14,632 bases of DNA, taken from positions 1 to 14,632 of the forward strand of contig JAGPUU010000346.1 in NCBI GenBank assembly GCA_018067325.1, read 5' to 3'. A program made the translations under genes and the position numbers. Shown here one piece after another: positions 13,993 to 14,632 of the stretch. Numbering within the stretch: position 1 is the first letter of the stretch; each line of letters opens with the position of its first letter. The notes beneath the pieces are model-generated. The model had not been told where the DNA came from. It saw only the letters and a program-made list of their open reading frames with translations, and ran no database searches. Source of the DNA: Amphritea sp. (lineage in GTDB: Bacteria > Pseudomonadota > Gammaproteobacteria > Pseudomonadales > Balneatricaceae).

Positions 13993-14632
13993 TTATTTAG
14001 TTTGCAGGCTGCGATAGCTGCGTACCAAAAATCCTAGAGGACCGGTCTCGTACCAATGTAAGGTGTTACTTACGCCAGCACGTTCGCCCATGGCTTGAGT
14101 CAAGCGATCAAGGAATATTGCCAGCAGCACTAGACCAACACCGCCCACAGTCGCCAACCCCATGTCCAAGCGTCCGATACCGCGTAATACCATTTGCCCC
14201 AAACCGCCAACGGCGATCATGGATGCGATTACTACCATCGACAGTGACAACATCAATGTCTGATTTACACCGGCCATAATGGTCGGGGTAGCTAGTGGTA
14301 ATTGAACCTTAATTAGCATCTGGCGAGGGGTACAGCCGAAGGCGCGAGCCGCTTCAATCTTGTCAGCAGGAACCTGACGGATACCCAGGTTTGTCAGTCG
14401 TACCAGCGGCGGTAGGGCGAAAATAATGGTAACCAGAACACCGGGTACGTTACCGATACCGAATAGCATGACGACGGGTACCAGATAAACGAAAGCAGGC
14501 AGTGTCTGCATGGCATCAAGAATCGGACGTACGATGCGTTCGATACGGTCGCTACGTGCGGAAACAATGCCTAGAGGGATGCCAACGACGACACAGAAAA
14601 ACAGCGCTGTTAAAACCAGAGATAGTGTCGTC
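13993..14632 (-). CDS. proW: glycine betaine/proline betaine ABC transporter permease ProW (5' end cut by window)
   Basis: The frame is open through the right edge. There are 40 codons upstream of the internal ATG at 14511 ([32 protein letters not shown]), so that ATG is not the start and at least 212 residues are visible. The permease region follows E. coli ProW very closely: [41 protein letters not shown], then the EAA loop [29 protein letters not shown] that contacts the ATPase Pro[34 protein letters not shown] and a WYETGPLG tail end it. Four or more membrane helices are visible. proV is expected just beyond the window. The import system acts in the inner membrane in osmoprotection or substrate uptake. 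Confidence 0.95.
   Translation of the reverse strand, partial: TTLSLVLTALFFCVVVGIPLGIVSARSDRIERIVRPILDAMQTLPAFVYLVPVVMLFGIGNVPGVLVTIIFALPPLVRLTNLGIRQVPADKIEAARAFGCTPRQMLIKVQLPLATPTIMAGVNQTLMLSLSMVVIASMIAVGGLGQMVLRGIGRLDMGLATVGGVGLVLLAIFLDRLTQAMGERAGVSNTLHWYETGPLGFLVRSYRSLQTK

Noticed and set aside
14511..14511. ATG at 14511 as the proW start
   Set aside because: The reading frame continues upstream to the window edge with a membrane helix and residues typical of ProW.

Overview
The window looks like chromosome from a marine gammaproteobacterium, probably of the Oceanospirillales type (Amphritea, Neptunomonas or Marinobacterium relatives). This is inferred from moderate GC content, an Enterobacteria-like YceH, YiiM and ProWX gene set, and many osmolyte-related genes. 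Nothing in the sequence fixes the genus. I saw no tRNA, rRNA, CRISPR array, insertion sequence or phage gene.

Left part (1-4586). This is a set of unrelated housekeeping or stress genes. It holds the 5' end of a membrane sensor with a Cache-like and a PAS domain (minus strand, cut by the left edge), a CspD-type cold-shock protein with its own terminator, and a VanX-type D-Ala-D-Ala dipeptidase. It also holds a convergent YiiM-type MOSC protein, a YceH/DUF480 protein and a 2-hydroxychromene-2-carboxylate isomerase-like protein. A 14-bp hairpin lies in front of the isomerase gene and covers its ribosome binding site.

Middle (4587-7911). A LysR regulator that starts with TTG is divergent from a tightly coupled two-gene operon. 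The operon encodes a zinc-independent medium-chain reductase and an enolase-superfamily enzyme related in its active-site pattern to hydroxyproline-betaine epimerase or hydroxyproline dehydratase. The divergent region is full of perfect inverted repeats.

Right part (8140-14632). All genes are on the minus strand. In transcription order they are proW (cut by the right edge), proX, an MmgE/PrpD enzyme, two different GlxA-type (DJ-1/PfpI-AraC) regulators, and an isopenicillin-N-synthase-like 2-oxoglutarate/Fe(II) oxygenase. ProX keeps the three tryptophans of the betaine-binding aromatic box. The regulators resemble the GbdR/CdhR group that senses betaine and carnitine catabolism. My reading is that this is an uptake-plus-catabolism locus for a betaine or proline-derived osmolyte, possibly together with the middle operon. 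The exact substrate cannot be read from the sequence, and I know of no described pathway with this set of enzymes. It is the best candidate for something new in the window.
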